Made by a program: the position numbers and the translations under genes
Notes under the pieces: model-generated
Told to the model about the DNA's origin: nothing
The model's input: the letters and a program-made list of their open reading frames with translations, nothing else
Database searches by the model: none
Part shown: positions 6,110 through 8,248 of the stretch, piece by piece
Numbering within the stretch: position 1 is the first letter of the stretch
Layout: each line of letters begins with the position of its first letter
NCBI GenBank assembly: GCA_016866585.1
Contig: VGMB01000059.1
Span: 1-8,248, forward strand
DNA from: Chlamydiota bacterium
GTDB lineage: Bacteria > Chlamydiota > Chlamydiia > Chlamydiales > Rhabdochlamydiaceae
Length of the DNA: 8,248 nucleotides
Direction of reading: 5' to 3'

Positions 6110-7298
6110 ATTTTTTAGGATCGATTCTTGCGAGTAAAACATTATGGTTGCTAGTCTTGACTTTATGTTCCGCCGCATATAGACAGTCGAGAAGTTTTCC
6201 TAAGGAAAAATTAACAAATGATTTGATCATTTTTTGTTGTGACTGATTAAAATAGGAAAGCTCTTTAGATAATAAAATACCTGCGATGCTTGTCTCTTCA
6301 CACTGTATGTGTATGTTTATATATCCCACTGGCGGCTTTTGTATGTCTAGGCGGATAGAAGAAAGAACAGGATCTTTTGATTGATATCGATATATTGTTT
6401 TTGAAGCTGTTTGTGCTTTGGAGTAGAAATCTAAAAATTTGTTGTTGATAACATCAAAAATAAGATCTCGCGCTGCGTTAAATACCTTTGTTGAGAACTC
6501 CTGTTTTTTCACAATATCAGAGCTTGTATGAACTAAGCAGTCAAAAAAATAATGCTCAGGGATCTCATCAAAAGCTATGTGTGTTGAAAAAATATCAGGA
6601 TTAGTATCAATTCCGTCTAGATGTTCTTGGTAGTCTTGTAATATTTCTTGGATAGGTAAATGACCTCTCAAACCTTCAAATTCTTTTTTTCTTCCCCTAT
6701 GAAGGTGTGTGATCTGCCCAAGATCATTGAATACACAGGCTCCAGATGATCTTGCTCCTCCGTCAATATGGCTAATTCCATCTATCATCTCATGTGCTGT
6801 TGCATCTGGATTTCCGGAGGTTACGTGGGGTTTTATCGACCCGGAAGAAAAGTGGATCATGCCGTGTTGTGATAAGTGGTTAGAGTTCGGTGCGAATGCA
6901 GGAAATTCCTTAATATGACTTGGCGCTTGTATTGTAAAGATAGCAAAGTCTTTAAGTCTGTTGATGTATCCTTTATCTACTTCTACCGTAATTGAGACAC
7001 CTCTATGAGAAATAATATCAAATGACTCATCAATAAGATCTAGGTTGTGGGCGCATGTTAAGAATAGGTCTTTAGTTATCCATTGCCCAGAGCCTATGAC
7101 GGTGTGGCCTTGCTCCACATCCCCAAATACTATGGGCGCTGCATTTTCAATCCATTTATCAAAGATCTTTTTCCAAACAGATCCCACTTTGAGGGATGTT
7201 GCCTCTTCGAAGGGGAAATTCTTTGTTGAAATGGTATTTCCCCACACCTCATTAAGGTGTCCGTAGTCATACCTGTAAAAATTGGCGGGTGCGAACAT
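6108..7298 (-). CDS. Trypsin-fold serine protease with unassigned C-terminal region
   Basis: This 396-residue protein has a chymotrypsin/trypsin-like core at about residues 50-220. The proposed triad is His84 in LTCAHNLD, Asp117 in LKDFAIF and Ser185 in GGARSSGACVF. The loop before the serine differs from the usual GDSGGP (here ARSSGAC). HTVIGSGQWI is the typical strand before the histidine, and THLHRG after the serine fits the substrate-pocket strand. Triad spacing (33 and 68 residues) is shorter than in trypsin, closer to compact bacterial V8-like enzymes. Residues from about 230 to 396 match nothing I recognise and contain scattered cysteines (254, 333, 372). No signal peptide is visible, so it is either cytosolic or exported by a route not needing one, such as type III secretion; that is inference. 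The ATG at 7298 has AAGAAG four bases upstream. It diverges from the serine-rich gene and shares a terminator with the small gene. Substrate unknown. Confidence 0.82.
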   Translation of the reverse strand: MFAPANFYRYDYGHLNEVWGNTISTKNFPFEEATSLKVGSVWKKIFDKWIENAAPIVFGDVEQGHTVIGSGQWITKDLFLTCAHNLDLIDESFDIISHRGVSITVEVDKGYINRLKDFAIFTIQAPSHIKEFPAFAPNSNHLSQHGMIHFSSGSIKPHVTSGNPDATAHEMIDGISHIDGGARSSGACVFNDLGQITHLHRGRKKEFEGLRGHLPIQEILQDYQEHLDGIDTNPDIFSTHIAFDEIPEHYFFDCLVHTSSDIVKKQEFSTKVFNAARDLIFDVINNKFLDFYSKAQTASKTIYRYQSKDPVLSSIRLDIQKPPVGYINIHIQCEETSIAGILLSKELSYFNQSQQKMIKSFVNFSLGKLLDCLYAAEHKVKTSNHNVLLARIDPKK

Positions 7299-7333
7299 AG
7301 TTCTTCTTGGATTTTAAATTTATTAGCATGCGC

Positions 7334-7362
7334 ATTGTACATTATTTTTAAATTATTATGAA
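7334..7362 (-). promoter_or_regulatory. Candidate promoter for the serine protease gene
   Basis: On the minus strand TTCATA (7357-7362) and TACAAT (7334-7339, five of six to consensus) are separated by 17 bases, predicting a leader of about 30 bases before the ATG at 7298. Best-placed candidate for this gene. Confidence 0.4.
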
Positions 7363-7417
7363 TTTTTAGTTTTCTTTTGCGAGTCTAATCTACTGAAAGT
7401 AAATCGCTTGCAATGTG

Positions 7418-7433
7418 ATTTAAATTTAAATTT
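7418..7433. repeat. ATTTAA-unit A+T tract
   Basis: ATTTAA is repeated twice and followed by ATTT, giving a self-complementary A+T tract in the divergent region. It could be an upstream promoter element or a bendable spacer; it may be only compositional. Confidence 0.3.
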
Positions 7434-7516
7434 CTTATTATTAATAGGTTGTGTATGTAAGTAGTCTTTGTGTTTTTTGTTTCAAATAAATCATTTCTAA
7501 TATGTTGGTTTTAAGT

Positions 7517-7528
7517 GTATTATAATAC
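7517..7528. repeat. 12-base perfect palindrome carrying a -10 box on both strands
   Basis: GTATTATAATAC reads the same on both strands and contains TATAAT each way. On the minus strand TTGAAT at 7543-7548 is 18 bases from TATAAT at 7519-7524, a possible upstream promoter giving a leader of more than 200 bases for the protease. No good -35 box is seen on the plus strand. Confidence 0.3.
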
Positions 7529-7603
7529 GAAAATTTTTTTTCATTCAATTAATAATAAGTGTCTGTTTATAAGTTATTTGTGATCTACAGTTCTAAATCT
7601 TCT

Positions 7604-7634
7604 TTATCAAATCTTAATTAAAATGTCGTATAAT
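7604..7634 (+). promoter_or_regulatory. Candidate promoter for the serine-rich protein gene
   Basis: A perfect TATAAT lies at 7629-7634, with TTATCA at 7604-7609 (19-base spacing, slightly long). Predicted initiation near 7641 leaves about 27 bases to the ATG, with AGTAGG at 7657-7662 as ribosome site. Confidence 0.45.
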
Positions 7635-7667
7635 AGTGGTAGTAGAATTTTTAAACAGTAGGTTTGT

Positions 7668-8248
7668 ATGTCCACATCTTCGTCTAGGTCTGTGAGCTCA
7701 GATACTAATAGTGTATATTCTGATAGTGTATATTCTGATAGTGAAAGTGGTGTATTGTCTGAAGAGTGGAGTTCAACATCTAGTGATTTGTCAGTTGGTG
7801 ATGTTAAAGTAGATTCTGTTGGGGGTAAAATTTTTAGTGCACTAATGAGTCGTGTTGATAGTCTTCAAACAAGTTTTAGAAATTGGATGTATCCTGCTGC
7901 AAATACGCGTACGAAAGATGCTGTGGATACTGTGCGTAAACACAATTCTGGTCCCGGATCAAGCCTTGTAGCAGGTGACCGATCAGTTGGTGATTCAAGC
8001 GATGATCTATCTATGGTTTCAGGAGATGAGGATGAATCCGTTTATGCTGTAGGGGGTGAATTTACATCAGGAGGACCAGCAGCTGCGACTACAGATCCCA
8101 CGGTTGTAATTACAGAAGTGCAAAAGAAAAGGTTTCAAGCGAAGCCTTCTATAGCTTATACATCAGCTGGAGACTGTCATGTTTTAAGAGATGAGACGAA
8201 AGTCAAAAGTGAAGATAGAGATGGTAAATTCAAAATCCGAGATCAACT
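7668..8248 (+). CDS. Serine-rich, probably disordered protein, N-terminal part; possible secreted effector
   Basis: An open frame of 193 codons runs off the right edge with no stop. I do not recognise a family. The N-terminus is dominated by Ser, Asp and Thr (MSTSSSRSVSSDTNS) with no hydrophobic segment, so there is no Sec signal. Serine/threonine-rich, unstructured starts are typical of type III secreted proteins, which chlamydiae use widely, but this is suggestive only. Residues 15-24 are a two-fold SVYSD repeat followed by SES, encoded by a perfect 15-base tandem duplication; its acidic serine and tyrosine sites resemble kinase targets. A short, possibly ordered stretch lies near residues 53-75 (GKIFSALMSRVDSLQTSFRNWM). 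Low-complexity acidic and glycine-rich sequence follows (SSDDLSMVSGDEDES, then SGGPAAATT) before a more charged part. The ATG at 7668 has AGTAGG five bases upstream and a consensus -10 box. It diverges from the protease gene across a 369-base spacer. Confidence 0.78.
   Translation, partial: MSTSSSRSVSSDTNSVYSDSVYSDSESGVLSEEWSSTSSDLSVGDVKVDSVGGKIFSALMSRVDSLQTSFRNWMYPAANTRTKDAVDTVRKHNSGPGSSLVAGDRSVGDSSDDLSMVSGDEDESVYAVGGEFTSGGPAAATTDPTVVITEVQKKRFQAKPSIAYTSAGDCHVLRDETKVKSEDRDGKFKIRDQ
7710..7739 (+). repeat. Perfect 15-base tandem duplication within the serine-rich gene
   Basis: AGTGTATATTCTGAT occurs twice head to tail (7710-7724 and 7725-7739), then AGTG begins a third, degenerate copy. It keeps the frame and encodes two copies of SVYSD, so copy-number change would lengthen the protein by five residues without a frameshift. 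Confidence 0.85.

Larger units (their letters stand above)
7299..7667. other. Divergent A+T-rich intergenic region (369 bases)
   Basis: No gene, tRNA-like fold or stable hairpin is visible on either strand. It holds outward-facing promoter candidates for the protease (minus) and the serine-rich gene (plus), a hexamer-repeat tract with TTTAAA units near 7418-7433, and a 12-base palindrome at 7517-7528 with a -10-like core on both strands. Such length is unusual in this compact window, so regulation or a small untranslated RNA could be housed here. Confidence 0.6.

Noticed and set aside
6709..7266. Plus-strand open frames opposite the protease
   Set aside because: They mirror the protease coding sequence and lack start signals.
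7130..7342. 70-codon minus-strand frame overlapping the protease start
   Set aside because: Overlaps the protease N-terminus in another frame, and its start would lie upstream of the best promoter candidate; no motif.
7299..7667. Possible tRNA, small RNA gene, riboswitch or attachment site in the long spacer
   Set aside because: No cloverleaf, no stable GC-containing hairpin and no T-run terminator were seen on either strand; only A+T repeats and promoter-like boxes.
1..8248. CRISPR arrays, insertion sequences, transposases, toxin-antitoxin pairs or phage genes
   Set aside because: No spaced direct repeats, terminal inverted repeats or characteristic proteins were found; the only tandem repeat is the 15-base duplication within a gene.
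7668..8248. Serine-rich gene as a polymorphic membrane protein (the neighbour of plsX in Chlamydia)
   Set aside because: No signal peptide and no GGAI or FxxN repeats, which define that family.

Overview
The window is A+T-rich and compact and reads as the chromosome of a member of the Chlamydiales, probably one of the amoeba- or arthropod-associated families rather than Chlamydia itself. Two things point there. One is the plant-plastid-like soluble glycerol-3-phosphate acyltransferase, a known chlamydial trait. The other is the neighbourhood of an M16 (insulinase-type) protease, plsB, RNase G (cafA), DUF177, rpmF and plsX, which from memory also cluster in Chlamydia (around CT806-CT811) in a slightly different arrangement. 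This placement is inference; no rRNA or marker gene is present.

Layout. Bases 1-5525 hold six genes, all on the minus strand and transcribed right to left: DUF177/YceD (GTG start), rpmF (L32), plsX, rng/cafA, plsB and the N-terminal part of a secreted M16 protease that runs off the left edge. Several junctions are tight: plsX starts inside rpmF, rng and plsB are 7 bases apart, and plsB and the protease share one base (TAATG). Gaps of 100 bases (before rpmF) and 127 bases (before rng) could hold internal promoters.

Bases 5526-6109 hold a small plus-strand gene for an unrecognised, helix-rich, charged protein. It ends in a strong bidirectional terminator shared with the convergent gene to its right.

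Bases 6108-8248 look like accessory or lineage-specific content. A minus-strand gene encodes a signal-less trypsin-fold serine protease with an unassigned C-terminal half. A 369-base A+T-rich divergent promoter region follows, with consensus-like -10 boxes. It leads to a plus-strand gene for a serine-rich, apparently disordered protein that runs off the right edge. The last two proteins have features often seen in chlamydial secreted effectors, but no sequence motif proves secretion.

Functionally, the left block joins glycerolipid synthesis (PlsX makes acyl-phosphate, PlsB acylates glycerol-3-phosphate) to ribosome and RNA maturation (L32, DUF177, RNase G), as in the widespread yceD-rpmF-plsX arrangement. 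The most original material is the protease / serine-rich pair on the right and the orphan helical protein. No clear new multi-gene system, mobile element, CRISPR array or RNA gene was found.
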